From JAZNSB01 sp045590955 (lineage in GTDB: Bacteria > Pseudomonadota > Alphaproteobacteria > RF32 > CAG-239): a DNA stretch of 22,304 nt. The stretch is from the NCBI GenBank assembly GCA_045590955.1, contig JAZNSB010000043.1, positions 1 to 22,304 on the forward strand, given 5' to 3'. A program made the position numbers and the translations under genes. This document shows, in pieces, positions 8,930 to 17,252 of the stretch (positions are counted from its first letter, which is position 1; each line of letters starts with the position of its first letter). Under the pieces are notes generated by a model, which was not told where the DNA came from, made no database searches, and saw nothing but the letters and a program-made list of their open reading frames with translations.

Positions 8930-9391
8930 ATGAATCAAAAAGAAAATTATCTTCAATTGAAATCTGCTTATGATAAAGCAGATAGTCTTCTAAAAAAGAC
9001 AGCTTGGACAAAAGATGATGTAAACACCGCAACAGAAGTATTTCATCATTTGGGACATTATCAGGCAATGAAAGACACTTACAAACAGTTGATTGTGAGA
9101 GTCTTGTATTACCGTGGTAGCGGTGCAAACAGATTGCAGAAAAAGGCATTGAAGTTTGCAAAAATGTGCAAAATTAACGTCCCTAAAATTTGCGGATTGA
9201 ACGACAGCTATCCAAACTGGAAACACAAAGATGGAGAGACAGCAGAAATCATTTTGTCTCATCCAGACTGTTTTGTGGTCGGGCTTGAAATGCATTACGG
9301 AACTCTCGCAAGACGAGTTCTGGCATGGCAAGATAAATCCGGAGATAATGTTCACGCAGAACATTTGAAACAACTCGCACGTTTAAACTGA
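8930..9391 (+). CDS. Hypothetical protein, first gene of a two-gene unit
   Basis: I do not recognise this 153-residue protein. It has no signal peptide and no membrane segment, so it is probably cytoplasmic. Residues 1-60 look helical and charged, 60-85 are strongly basic (LYYRGSGANRLQKKALKFAKMCK), and 86-153 are mixed, with four Cys in total (80, 88, 114 and none paired closely) and a WKHKDGETAEIILSHPDCF stretch. The ribosome site before the ATG is weak, but a near-consensus promoter lies at the right distance and the next in-frame Met is at residue 46. The stop overlaps the start of the downstream gene (TGATG at 9389-9393), so the two are co-translated. A sampled line of this gene is about 43% GC against about 35% in sampled neighbouring genes. 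A real gene is well supported by length, promoter, coupling and terminator; the function is unknown. Confidence 0.75.
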   Translation: MNQKENYLQLKSAYDKADSLLKKTAWTKDDVNTATEVFHHLGHYQAMKDTYKQLIVRVLYYRGSGANRLQKKALKFAKMCKINVPKICGLNDSYPNWKHKDGETAEIILSHPDCFVVGLEMHYGTLARRVLAWQDKSGDNVHAEHLKQLARLN

Positions 9392-10269
9392 TGCTTATGA
9401 ATGAACGTAAAATTGAAAAACTTCAAAGGAAGTTCTTGAGGGAAAAACTTCAAAGGAACTTCTTGTTTGACGGTAAAAAAAACATTCCAAATCAAGTGAA
9501 ACAAAAAACAAAAAAAAGAATGACAAAACTTGAAAGAAAACAGATTGAGGAATTGAAAAATTCCCCAGAGGCAAGAGCCAAAAGAGAAAAAAGAGCTCAA
9601 AAGGCTCGGGCAAAAGCACATGACGACGAACAACGTCGTTTGCTGGAAGCGGAAACACTGTTTGGAAGCCTTGAAGATGATGAAGAGGAGGAAGAATTTC
9701 CTCTGCTATCTTTACCTGAACAGAAAGTCGGCCTGCTTCTGGAGGAGCTGGTTCAGTTCTTAAGGTCGCAAAGAAAGGAGAACTTTATTAAAGGCGGAGG
9801 TAAAATTGACTTATCAAAGCCTAAAATGCAGGAGATTGGAAAGTATCTCTCAATCAAAAGATACCGAAAACTTTCAGCAAAACACAGCGAAAACTGTGTT
9901 CATCTGATCTGCGAGGCTCTGAAATTTCCCAACAAGGAAGTCAAAAACATGGCTTTGTCATTGTTGCAGGAAATGATTAACCAGAAAAGGTTTGATGTGG
10001 CAATTTTTACCTACATCTACTCCAGAGACCATGTGCCATCAGGCGTAATGCGAATTATGCTGGATGAGAAAAACATTCCGGTATTCAAAGACCTCGGCGC
10101 TGACTACTGGCTACCGTCAGGCATCAAGTATCAAAAAGTTAATGAAAAAGAAAGGATGAAGGTTATCTCTGCCATTACAGACGAACAAACAAGGCAAATT
10201 CAGTTAAAGAAACTGGAAGAACGAATAGCCTTGTTGGAACAGCTCGGTATGATCTACAAATACCGATAG
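9391..10269 (+). CDS. Hypothetical charged protein, second gene of the two-gene unit
   Basis: I do not recognise this 292-residue protein. Residues 1-88 are very basic and probably a long helix or disordered, with a short internal duplication (KLQRKFL, then KLQRNFL, residues 10-16 and 19-25). An acidic patch follows (EDDEEEEEF, 95-103). Residues 105-292 look globular and helical, with hydrophobic helices at about 110-125, 166-176, 184-197 and 201-211, an LGADYWLPSGIKY segment (235-247) and a C-terminal coiled-coil-like helix (265-287). There are no membrane helices. The basic tail could bind nucleic acid, but no known DNA-binding fold is evident. The ATG overlaps the previous stop by 1 nt; an in-frame ATG at 9400 (residue 4) is also possible. 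The unit ends at a strong terminator 14 bp downstream. Confidence 0.74.
   Translation: MLMNERKIEKLQRKFLREKLQRNFLFDGKKNIPNQVKQKTKKRMTKLERKQIEELKNSPEARAKREKRAQKARAKAHDDEQRRLLEAETLFGSLEDDEEEEEFPLLSLPEQKVGLLLEELVQFLRSQRKENFIKGGGKIDLSKPKMQEIGKYLSIKRYRKLSAKHSENCVHLICEALKFPNKEVKNMALSLLQEMINQKRFDVAIFTYIYSRDHVPSGVMRIMLDEKNIPVFKDLGADYWLPSGIKYQKVNEKERMKVISAITDEQTRQIQLKKLEERIALLEQLGMIYKYR
9416..9465 (+). repeat. Tandem 23-nt imperfect duplication inside the second unknown gene
   Basis: Positions 9416-9438 and 9443-9465 are identical except for one base (g9432 against c9459), 27 nt apart, so the reading frame is kept. The copies encode KLQRKFL and KLQRNFL. Their cores (GAAGTTC at 9430-9436, GAACTTC at 9457-9463) are also inverted relative to each other and could form a hairpin in mRNA. 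Confidence 0.85.
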
Positions 10270-10275
10270 TACTTT

Positions 10276-10326
10276 AAAAAAACGCACCCCTGTTGCCTTT
10301 TGGCATGGGGGTGCCTTTTTTTAAAA
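10276..10326. terminator. Bidirectional intrinsic terminator
   Basis: GCACCCC (10284-10290) pairs with GGGGTGC (10308-10314), with further inner pairs around a TTTT loop (10298-10301). A run of A precedes the stem (10276-10282) and a run of T follows it (10316-10322). It lies between the convergent unknown gene (ends 10269) and malQ (ends 10333), so it can stop transcription from both strands. Confidence 0.92.
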
Positions 10327-10332
10327 AACTTA

Positions 10333-12453
10333 TTATCTGCTCTCTTTTATTGCATTAACGTTTCTGTTGAAAGCTTCGTTGGTTAAATAATCTTCTAAAT
10401 CAACAGGAACTCTTAAACGCCAATTTGGATATTTATCTTTATTGGTGCCGGGAAGATTTTGCATTTTTTCTACTTGGAAAACATCTAAAAGATCTGTTAA
10501 AAACACCTTAGATGCACTGCGAGAAACCAATCTATGAACAGCCTCTTCCATGCCCTCGGGAAAATTTTCTCCATACAGATAATCTGAAAGTCTGCGTTTA
10601 TCAAAACTCCACGCATCATTTGCATCAAGCACTTTTAACAGCATTTTTCTGTCTGCTTCTCTTTTGCAAAACTGTTGGTGCATACTTTCATCTGTTTTAA
10701 GTATTCCTACCCTGCGAGAAGTTTGCAAGTCTTTGCCAAACCACCAACATCTTAATGGTGCCATATCGTGTGTGCCAACAGATACAAAGGAATTTACAGG
10801 ATATTCGTGCGGATATTTAAAGTCTCCCCAACCTTCTGACCATCTTTGTGCCCACAAAACACTAAGTGAATAGATGTTGTTTTCTGATAATTTATCTAAA
10901 AATCCGTCCGGAACATTACCTATACTTTCTCCAACTATAGCACACTTGTTTAAATGGCTTTCAAGAGCAACAATGCCCAACATGTCTGAAAAATTATATG
11001 ACAGATATGTGCCACTTTTTTTGTCATCAGGAATGATGTATAAACGCATTAAGCTCATTACATGGTCCATACGCAATGCACCGGCAAAGCGCATATTGGC
11101 ACGCAAAATTTCAATAAACGGTTCATATCTTAAATCTTTTAATTTGCATGGATTAAATGCAGCCAATCCCCATTTTTGTCCGCCGGGGAAAAATGCATCC
11201 GGTGGGGCTCCAATGCCGGCTTCTTGAATAAAGATGTCTTTATTGCCCCAAACCTCTGCAGAATTGTGTCCTACTCCTACTGCCAAATCTCTATATAATC
11301 CGACAGACATATTTTGGTTTTCAACCTCTTGATAGGCTTCTTGCAGTTGTTGGTAAGCAAGCATTTGCAAAAACTTAAAGAATTCAACATCTTGTTTATT
11401 TTTTTCTAAATACTGTTTTGTTTCTTTGGAGTTTATGTCTTGTAAGCCTTTATCCCATTTCTTCCAAAAATCTGCTTTTTTTGTGGCATATTTATTATTT
11501 ATACTCTGAAAAAGTGCCAATTTTGTAAGTTGACTTCCCATGTCTGCAGAAAACTTATTTAATTTGCTGATAAATTTTTTATCTGAACTTTTTTGTTCAA
11601 AAATTGTCTGTAATGCTTTGATTTTGAGATTATAAACCTGGGTATAGTTGATAAGCTCCTGCATCTTGATTGAGCATATTTCCTGACGCAGATTTGGAAC
11701 TATATCTTCTTTAAAACCATCAACTCTTTCTACATCTATATATATGGGGTTTAAAAACAGTCTGCTGATAGAACAATACGGACTGGCATCTTCGGGATTG
11801 TTATGAAATAATGTATTTAGCGGATTTATTCCGATTATCCCCGCTCCTTTTTGTCCGCAAATTTTGATAAATTCTTTTAAGTCCGTAAAATCTCCAACTC
11901 CCCAGTTCCTTTTGCTCTTTAATGAGTATAACTGAAGCGCAAAACCCCAAATTTTTGAATTTTTTAAGGCATCTTGTTCGTAACAGCCATGAGGACATAT
12001 GGCCAACAAACTGCAATAATTTTTGTCATTATATTGCAAGTCTAATGTATAGTAATTTGGAGCAAATTTTTTATGTATGTTAAAGATGATTTTTTTATAT
12101 TCTTGATGTCCTATAAAGTTTCTTTCACCATTGTCGGTTATGCTATAAACAACATCTTCTCCTTGGCATAATACTTTAAAATTATTTTCATCAGCAGGAA
12201 CAACCGCTTCAAAACATACTTCACCTTCTTTTACAACATATATGTTTTCTAATGTATATTGCCATCTGCGGTTTTGATGTTTTTTTAGAGAATCTATCAC
12301 ATCTTCGTGTGATGCCGTTTTATATCCCAATTCCCAAGCCAAAAATTTTATTACGTTCTCATCTGCTTCATATGTGCTCTTTTGCATTCCGCTGTCTGAA
12401 AACGTTGTGTATATTCCTAATTTTTCTGCAAGTTCCTGTAAGTTTTTTTCCAT
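10333..12453 (-). CDS. malQ: 4-alpha-glucanotransferase (amylomaltase), GH77
   Basis: MalQ moves maltodextrin segments between acceptors, turning short malto-oligosaccharides into longer chains that phosphorylase can use. The 706-residue length is like E. coli MalQ (about 694), with an N-terminal accessory region (about 1-165) before the GH77 barrel starting at IWGFALQLYSLKSKRNWGVGDF (168-189). Catalytic residues are in place: nucleophile Asp463 in RMDHV, acid/base Glu509 in VGESIG and the third carboxylate Asp563 in GTHDMAPLR. The substrate-loop motif APPDAFFPGGQKWG (416-429) is also present. The gene begins 9 bp after the glgX stop with a weak ribosome site, making it the last gene of the glgB-glgX-malQ operon, and it ends at the bidirectional terminator. 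Together with GlgX it would recycle the short chains left by debranching. Confidence 0.96.
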   Translation of the reverse strand: MEKNLQELAEKLGIYTTFSDSGMQKSTYEADENVIKFLAWELGYKTASHEDVIDSLKKHQNRRWQYTLENIYVVKEGEVCFEAVVPADENNFKVLCQGEDVVYSITDNGERNFIGHQEYKKIIFNIHKKFAPNYYTLDLQYNDKNYCSLLAICPHGCYEQDALKNSKIWGFALQLYSLKSKRNWGVGDFTDLKEFIKICGQKGAGIIGINPLNTLFHNNPEDASPYCSISRLFLNPIYIDVERVDGFKEDIVPNLRQEICSIKMQELINYTQVYNLKIKALQTIFEQKSSDKKFISKLNKFSADMGSQLTKLALFQSINNKYATKKADFWKKWDKGLQDINSKETKQYLEKNKQDVEFFKFLQMLAYQQLQEAYQEVENQNMSVGLYRDLAVGVGHNSAEVWGNKDIFIQEAGIGAPPDAFFPGGQKWGLAAFNPCKLKDLRYEPFIEILRANMRFAGALRMDHVMSLMRLYIIPDDKKSGTYLSYNFSDMLGIVALESHLNKCAIVGESIGNVPDGFLDKLSENNIYSLSVLWAQRWSEGWGDFKYPHEYPVNSFVSVGTHDMAPLRCWWFGKDLQTSRRVGILKTDESMHQQFCKREADRKMLLKVLDANDAWSFDKRRLSDYLYGENFPEGMEEAVHRLVSRSASKVFLTDLLDVFQVEKMQNLPGTNKDKYPNWRLRVPVDLEDYLTNEAFNRNVNAIKESR

Positions 12454-12462
12454 GATTGCCTA

Positions 12463-14541
12463 CTATGAAATTTCTAACAATGTAACACTCCATGCCGGAA
12501 TAGATACAATTGCCGAAGATGAAAGTTTATCTTCTTGGTTAAATGATTTTGTGCTATCAAAAACAAGTTTCCAGTTGTTCTGAGCCCCAAAATCCGGAAG
12601 TTGCCAACTGATGGCCGTGGAGTTGGCGTTTAGTATGAACAGCAAATGTCTGGTGCCTGTATATATGTCATAAGAAAGGGCTTTTCTATCTCCGCTTTGC
12701 CAATCGTTATTACCAAATTCTCTGCCACATTCCATATACCAGGTAATGTCTTTGTATTTGCTGTTTTTAACAGGTTGTCCGGTAAAAAATTTGTATCTGC
12801 CGAATATCTTTAATTTTTTACGCAGACTGATGAGTTCTTTGACGTATTTATAAAACTCTTTGTCTTCTTGGCTTATTCCAAGCCAATTAATCCATGTTAA
12901 ACAGTTATCTTGACAATACGGATTGTTATTACCGTTTTGAGTTTTACAAATTTCATCCCCTCCAACTAACATTGGGGTACCAAAAGAAAACAACAATGTT
13001 GCCATCATGGCTTTTTTTCTGAGTAGTCTGTTTTCTAAAATTAGCTGATTATCTGTTTGACCTTCTTCTCCGGAGTTCCAGCTCCAATTTGAATTGGTTC
13101 CGTCTTTGTTTTCTTCTCCGTTTGCGGTATTGTGTTTGTCATTATAAGAAACCAAGTCTTCAAGACAAAAACCATCATGAGCAGTAATAAAATTGACACT
13201 GGCACTGATGTTGCGATTATTATAGTTAAAGATATCGGAAGAACCACTTATTCTGCTGGCAAGCTCTGCAATTTGGAACGTATCTCCTTTCCAGAATCTG
13301 CGGACAACATCTCTGTATTTATCATTCCATTCTCCAAACATAGATGGAAATGCTCCAAGCTGATATCCGCCATATCCGACATCCCAAGGCTCTGCTATTA
13401 ATTTAACCTGTTTTAAAACCGGGTCCTGCCTGATTGCATATAAAAATCCGCTTTGTTGAGAAAAATTATTTGGTGTTCTGCATAAAGTGCAGGCCAAGTC
13501 AAATCTAAAGCCGTCTATATGTATTTTTTCTACCCAGTATCTAAGTGAATCCATTACCAAATTTAATACATTAGGATTATATAAATTAAATGATGCACCA
13601 CAACCTGTGGAATCGTAATAATATCTTTTATCTTCAGCTTTTAACACATAATATGATGCGTTATCTATGCCTCTATAGCACAGAGTGGGGCCAAGCTGGT
13701 TACCTTCACCAGTGTGGTTATATACAACATCTAAAAAAACTTCCATACCATTGGCATGAATTTTTTTGACCATATCTTTTACTTCATCAAGGCTATCTGT
13801 GGCTAAAAACGACTGTTCGGGAGCAAAAAAACTAAAGCTTTCATAGCCCCAATAATTATCTTTTACAAAGCCTTTTTTATGGCGATTTCCAAAAAAAGTA
13901 TGAATAGGTAATAATTCTATTGCGGTTACGCCTAAATTCTTTATGTGAGATAAAGCTTCATCGTCGGCAAAGCCTGTAAATGTGCCTCTATATGCATCTG
14001 CAAGCCATGGTGCCAATTTACTGTGGCCTCTTAAATGTGTTTCATAAATAATGGTGTTTTCTATGCTATGATTGGGTCTTATATCATCTGAAAAATCATA
14101 AGAATTATCATCTATAACAACAGATTTTGGAACATATGGCGCACTGTCTAATTTACTAAAAGAAAGATCTTTTTCCGGTGCATCAGGATCATACCCCAAA
14201 ATGGCTTTGTGCCATATTAGTTTGCCGACAAATTTTTTTCCATACGGATCATATAAAAGTTTGTTAGGGTTAAATCTGTGTCCTGCTTGCGGTGCATACG
14301 GACCATATACTCTGTATCCATATACAAGACCGGGAGTAGCACCTTCTAAATATATGTGCCATATGTTGTTGTCATTTGATGATATTTCATATCGTTCTAT
14401 TTCTTGTGAACCGCTTTCATCAAAAATGCACAATTCTATTTTTGTGGCATTTGCCGAAAATATGGCAAAGTTAACACCTTGTCCGTCAAATGTTGATCCA
14501 AGCGGATATGACTTGCCGTAACGTGTCTTAAACTTTGTCAT
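12463..14541 (-). CDS. glgX: Glycogen debranching enzyme GlgX (GH13)
   Basis: GlgX hydrolyses alpha-1,6 branches, preferring the short limit-dextrin branches left by glycogen phosphorylase. The 692-residue protein has an N-terminal CBM48-like domain (about 8-110, starting RYGKSYPLGSTFDGQGVNFA) and a GH13 barrel. Conserved regions are DVVYNHT (271-277), GFRFDLA (344-350) with nucleophile Asp348, LIAEPWDVG (381-389) with acid/base Glu384, and FITAHDGF (451-458) with Asp456. The stretch NSNWSWNSGEEG (483-494) is typical of the GlgX/TreX/isoamylase group. The start at 14541 has AAGGAG nearby and is 14 bp after the glgB stop. TreX or isoamylase could share these motifs; operon partners and length favour GlgX. 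Confidence 0.95.
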   Translation of the reverse strand: MTKFKTRYGKSYPLGSTFDGQGVNFAIFSANATKIELCIFDESGSQEIERYEISSNDNNIWHIYLEGATPGLVYGYRVYGPYAPQAGHRFNPNKLLYDPYGKKFVGKLIWHKAILGYDPDAPEKDLSFSKLDSAPYVPKSVVIDDNSYDFSDDIRPNHSIENTIIYETHLRGHSKLAPWLADAYRGTFTGFADDEALSHIKNLGVTAIELLPIHTFFGNRHKKGFVKDNYWGYESFSFFAPEQSFLATDSLDEVKDMVKKIHANGMEVFLDVVYNHTGEGNQLGPTLCYRGIDNASYYVLKAEDKRYYYDSTGCGASFNLYNPNVLNLVMDSLRYWVEKIHIDGFRFDLACTLCRTPNNFSQQSGFLYAIRQDPVLKQVKLIAEPWDVGYGGYQLGAFPSMFGEWNDKYRDVVRRFWKGDTFQIAELASRISGSSDIFNYNNRNISASVNFITAHDGFCLEDLVSYNDKHNTANGEENKDGTNSNWSWNSGEEGQTDNQLILENRLLRKKAMMATLLFSFGTPMLVGGDEICKTQNGNNNPYCQDNCLTWINWLGISQEDKEFYKYVKELISLRKKLKIFGRYKFFTGQPVKNSKYKDITWYMECGREFGNNDWQSGDRKALSYDIYTGTRHLLFILNANSTAISWQLPDFGAQNNWKLVFDSTKSFNQEDKLSSSAIVSIPAWSVTLLEIS

Positions 14542-14555
14542 TATTTCTCCTTTAT

Positions 14556-16757
14556 CTATCCGTTTCTAACAGGCTTTAATACAATTGTTGAAAGAGGCGG
14601 TAGTGTTAATCTGATTGATTGCGGACGTCCGTTATACTCTATGCGATCCGGATATATAACTCCTTCATTTTTAACTCCCGAGCCCCAATAATTTGTGTCA
14701 TCAGAATTAAAAATTTCCTGGTAGCCGCACCATTCGTTTACACCAAGTCTATAGCCTTCTCTGACAACCGGTGTAAAGTTGCAAATTACCAACATATAGT
14801 TTTGACTGTCATGACCTTTTCTTAAATATGATATTACACTGTCATTTGAGTTTGAGTGTTCTATCCATTCAAAACCTTTATAATCAAAGTCTTCTTCATA
14901 AAAAGCCGAGTTGCCTTTATACATTAGGTTTAAGTCTCGTAAGCAATTTTGCACACCTTTATACATTGGGTGTTCCAACAAATGCCAACGCAAACTTTCA
15001 TTTGCATTCCATTCCCAATCTTGCCCGAAATCACATCCCATGAACAAAAGTTTTTTTCCGGGATGTGTCCACATAAATCCGTAATAAGCTCTTAAATTTG
15101 CAAATTTTTGCCACTCATCTCCCGGCATTTTTTGCAACATTGAGCCTTTGCCGTGAACTACTTCATCATGTGAAATCGGCAAAACAAAATTTTCATGAAA
15201 AGCATATAACAAGCCGAATGTAAGCATTCCATGGTGGTACTTTCTATATATAGGTTCTTTACTGATGTATTTTAAGGTATCATTCATCCAACCCATATTC
15301 CACTTAAAACCGAAACCAAGACCGCCCATTGATGTAGGACGCGAAACCATTGGCCATGAAGTGGACTCTTCTGCCACTGTAAATGATCCCGGATTTTGTG
15401 AATATGCAACCTCATTCATTTTTCTTAAGAATGCAATTGCTTCCAGATTTTCATTTCCGCCATATTGGTTAGGAATCCATTCTCCGGACTGACGTGAATA
15501 ATCTAAATACAACATAGAAGCAACAGCATCAACTCTGAGACCGTCTATATGATATTCTTTCAACCAAAATGATGCGGAAGCTGTTAAAAAGTTGGATACT
15601 TCCGTTCTGCCGTAGTTATATATTTTTGTTCCCCAATCTTTATGTTCTCCTTTTTTGGGGTCTGCATGTTCATACAGGTGTGTACCGTCAAATTCTACCA
15701 AACCATGTCCGTCTTTTGGAAAGTGTGCCGGAACCCAATCCATTATCACACCAATACCCGCCTGGTGAAATTTATCTACCAAATACTTAAACTCTGCCGG
15801 ATTACCAAATCTGGATGTAGGAGCAAACATACCTATTACCTGATAGCCCCAAGAACCATCAAACGGGTGTTCTGAAACCGGTAAAAATTCAACGTGAGTA
15901 TATCCCATATTTACAACATATGGAACAAGCTGATCAGCAAGTTCCCTATATGTTAAATATCTGTCACCCTCTGCTCTTTTCCAAGAGCCCAAGTGCACTT
16001 CATATATGGAAACAGGTTTATCCATTGAATTGTGATGATGACGGTATTGCATCCATTCATCATCTTTCCAGGTATAATTATCTATGTCAAAAACAACAGA
16101 TGCAGACTTTGGTCTTTGCTCTGAATAAAATGCAACAGGATCTGCTTTTTTCAAAATAAAATCATTGTTGGTTTTAACTTCATATTTGTAAATTTCTCCC
16201 TGATCAATACCAGGAATAAAAATATCCCACACACCGCAACTGATGTGTTTGCGCATTACATTAACTCTGCCATCCCAATTGTTAAAATTTCCTATAACAG
16301 AAACTCTTTTTGCATTGGGCGCCCAGACAGCAAAAGAAACTCCTTTTACTCCGTCTAACGTGCAAATATGCGCACCCAATTTTTTATACATTTCAAGGTG
16401 ATTTCCTTCACTCAAAAGATATATATCTATATCTCCTAAAGTTGATGCAAATCTGTACACATCTTCTTTGAAAATTATTTGCGAATCATCTGTTTCTATT
16501 TTGAACTGATATGGAAAAATTTCTGTTTTTCCCAAACTGATTTGATAAAATCCTCTATCATCAAGTTTGGTCATTTTACCATAAGATTTACCATCTGTTT
16601 TAGATATAATTTCTACCGATTTTGTGTATGGTAAATATGCCCTTATAAAGACCTCTTTCGTGCCTTTGTTTTTATGTGGCCCCAACACGGCGAAAACGTC
16701 GGAATGATTGCCGTATATGATTGCTTCCATTTCTTCTTTTAATAATAAATTTTCCAT
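14556..16757 (-). CDS. glgB: 1,4-alpha-glucan branching enzyme GlgB (GH13)
   Basis: GlgB cuts alpha-1,4 chains and rejoins them as alpha-1,6 branches during glycogen synthesis. The 733-residue length matches the long form with two N-terminal beta-sandwich domains (about 10-110 and a CBM48 at about 125-225, SFAVWAPNAKRVSVIGNFNNWDG). The barrel begins at about 250 (IYEVHLGSWKR). Motifs are VIMDWVPAHFPKD (337-349), GLRVDAVASMLYLDY (406-420) with nucleophile Asp410, VAEESTSWP (461-469) with acid/base Glu463, and PISHDEVVHGKGSM (527-540) with Asp531. The start has an AGGTG ribosome site 8 bases upstream. It is the first gene of the operon with glgX and malQ. The neighbouring glgC, glgA and glgP often found with it are not in this window. 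Confidence 0.97.
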   Translation of the reverse strand: MENLLLKEEMEAIIYGNHSDVFAVLGPHKNKGTKEVFIRAYLPYTKSVEIISKTDGKSYGKMTKLDDRGFYQISLGKTEIFPYQFKIETDDSQIIFKEDVYRFASTLGDIDIYLLSEGNHLEMYKKLGAHICTLDGVKGVSFAVWAPNAKRVSVIGNFNNWDGRVNVMRKHISCGVWDIFIPGIDQGEIYKYEVKTNNDFILKKADPVAFYSEQRPKSASVVFDIDNYTWKDDEWMQYRHHHNSMDKPVSIYEVHLGSWKRAEGDRYLTYRELADQLVPYVVNMGYTHVEFLPVSEHPFDGSWGYQVIGMFAPTSRFGNPAEFKYLVDKFHQAGIGVIMDWVPAHFPKDGHGLVEFDGTHLYEHADPKKGEHKDWGTKIYNYGRTEVSNFLTASASFWLKEYHIDGLRVDAVASMLYLDYSRQSGEWIPNQYGGNENLEAIAFLRKMNEVAYSQNPGSFTVAEESTSWPMVSRPTSMGGLGFGFKWNMGWMNDTLKYISKEPIYRKYHHGMLTFGLLYAFHENFVLPISHDEVVHGKGSMLQKMPGDEWQKFANLRAYYGFMWTHPGKKLLFMGCDFGQDWEWNANESLRWHLLEHPMYKGVQNCLRDLNLMYKGNSAFYEEDFDYKGFEWIEHSNSNDSVISYLRKGHDSQNYMLVICNFTPVVREGYRLGVNEWCGYQEIFNSDDTNYWGSGVKNEGVIYPDRIEYNGRPQSIRLTLPPLSTIVLKPVRNG

Positions 16758-16800
16758 ATAATTTACACCTGTTTTTTAATTAAAAAATATATCATATAAT

Positions 16801-16829
16801 TTTATAATTTGATATGAAAATAAAAGCAA
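16801..16829 (-). promoter_or_regulatory. Candidate promoter for the glycogen operon
   Basis: On the minus strand TTGCTT (16829-16824) and TATAAA (16806-16801) are 17 bp apart, 44 bp before the glgB start. A perfect AT palindrome, TTTTTTAATTAAAAAA (16772-16787), lies between the -10 and the ribosome site. The surroundings are very AT-rich, so chance matches are possible. Confidence 0.45.
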
Positions 16830-16888
16830 GAAAAATTACAAAAAAAATCATCTTTTTATCTATAAAAAAAATTTTTTTCTTTTTGTTA

Positions 16889-16916
16889 TTGACGTATTAA
16901 ATTTTAAATGTATATT
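16889..16916 (+). promoter_or_regulatory. Promoter of the DUF2934 gene
   Basis: TTGACG (16889-16894) and TATATT (16911-16916) are 16 bp apart, about 48 bp before the ATG at 16964. The sequence TTGACGTATTAAATTT is identical to the one before tRNA-Leu (18615-18630), which suggests a strong shared promoter type. Confidence 0.65.
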
Positions 16917-16963
16917 AATGATTGTTGATCAAAAAAACAAATTATTTAATTGGAGTTTAAACT

Positions 16964-17191
16964 ATGGTAAAATATAATGACGCAGCTATCAGAGAAGCAG
17001 CTTATTACATTTGGCAAAATTCTGGTTGCCCTCAAGGTCAAGACAGCCTTCACTGGGCAATGGCTTTAGAACAACTTTCAAAGGCTTCTAAGTCTTCTAA
17101 ATCTTGTTCTTGCAAGTCTTCTTGCAAATCTTCTTCAGCAAAAAAATCTGCTGAAACTAAAGCTAAAAAAACAGTAAAAAAATCAAAGTAA
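16964..17191 (+). CDS. Small DUF2934-type protein with Ser/Lys/Cys-rich tail
   Basis: This 75-residue soluble protein has two parts. Residues 1-40 match the DUF2934 pattern as I know it: IREAAYYIWQNSGCPQG (9-25), then a short spacer and LHWAMALEQL (29-38). The role of DUF2934 is not established. Residues 40-75 are low complexity, made of Ser, Lys, Ala and Cys, with SCSCKSSC (47-54) and a basic end (AKKTVKKSK). The GGAG ribosome site is 8 bases before the ATG. The gene is a single unit between its promoter and a strong terminator. The basic tail could bind nucleic acid, and four closely spaced cysteines could bind metal or be redox sensitive; both ideas are inference. Small size and strong signals suggest abundant expression. 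Confidence 0.85.
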   Translation: MVKYNDAAIREAAYYIWQNSGCPQGQDSLHWAMALEQLSKASKSSKSCSCKSSCKSSSAKKSAETKAKKTVKKSK

Positions 17192-17213
17192 TTTGACTAT
17201 TTTTCAGCTGAAA

Positions 17214-17252
17214 AAAATAAAAAAAACCTCTTAAATTAAAGAGGTTTTTTTT
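17214..17252. terminator. Bidirectional intrinsic terminator with a stop codon in its loop
   Basis: AAACCTCTT (17224-17232) pairs perfectly with AAGAGGTTT (17239-17247) around a 6-nt loop, with A runs to the left and T runs to the right. It serves the DUF2934 gene on the plus strand and the TPR-methyltransferase gene on the minus strand. The minus-strand TAA stop (17236-17238) is inside the loop. Confidence 0.92.

Noticed and set aside
8990..9373. Minus-strand open frame of 127 codons opposite the first unknown gene
   Set aside because: The plus-strand frame has promoter, coupling and terminator support; the minus frame has none and its Cys/Phe-rich translation looks like a shadow.
12849..12866. 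TTGACGTATTTATAAAAC resembling the shared promoter motif on the plus strand
   Set aside because: It lies inside the glgX coding region with no plus-strand gene downstream; it is a chance match in AT-rich sequence.
16772..16787. Perfect 16-bp palindrome TTTTTTAATTAAAAAA before glgB
   Set aside because: It contains only A and T runs, which arise easily in this sequence, so it is not claimed as an operator; it is noted under the glgB promoter.
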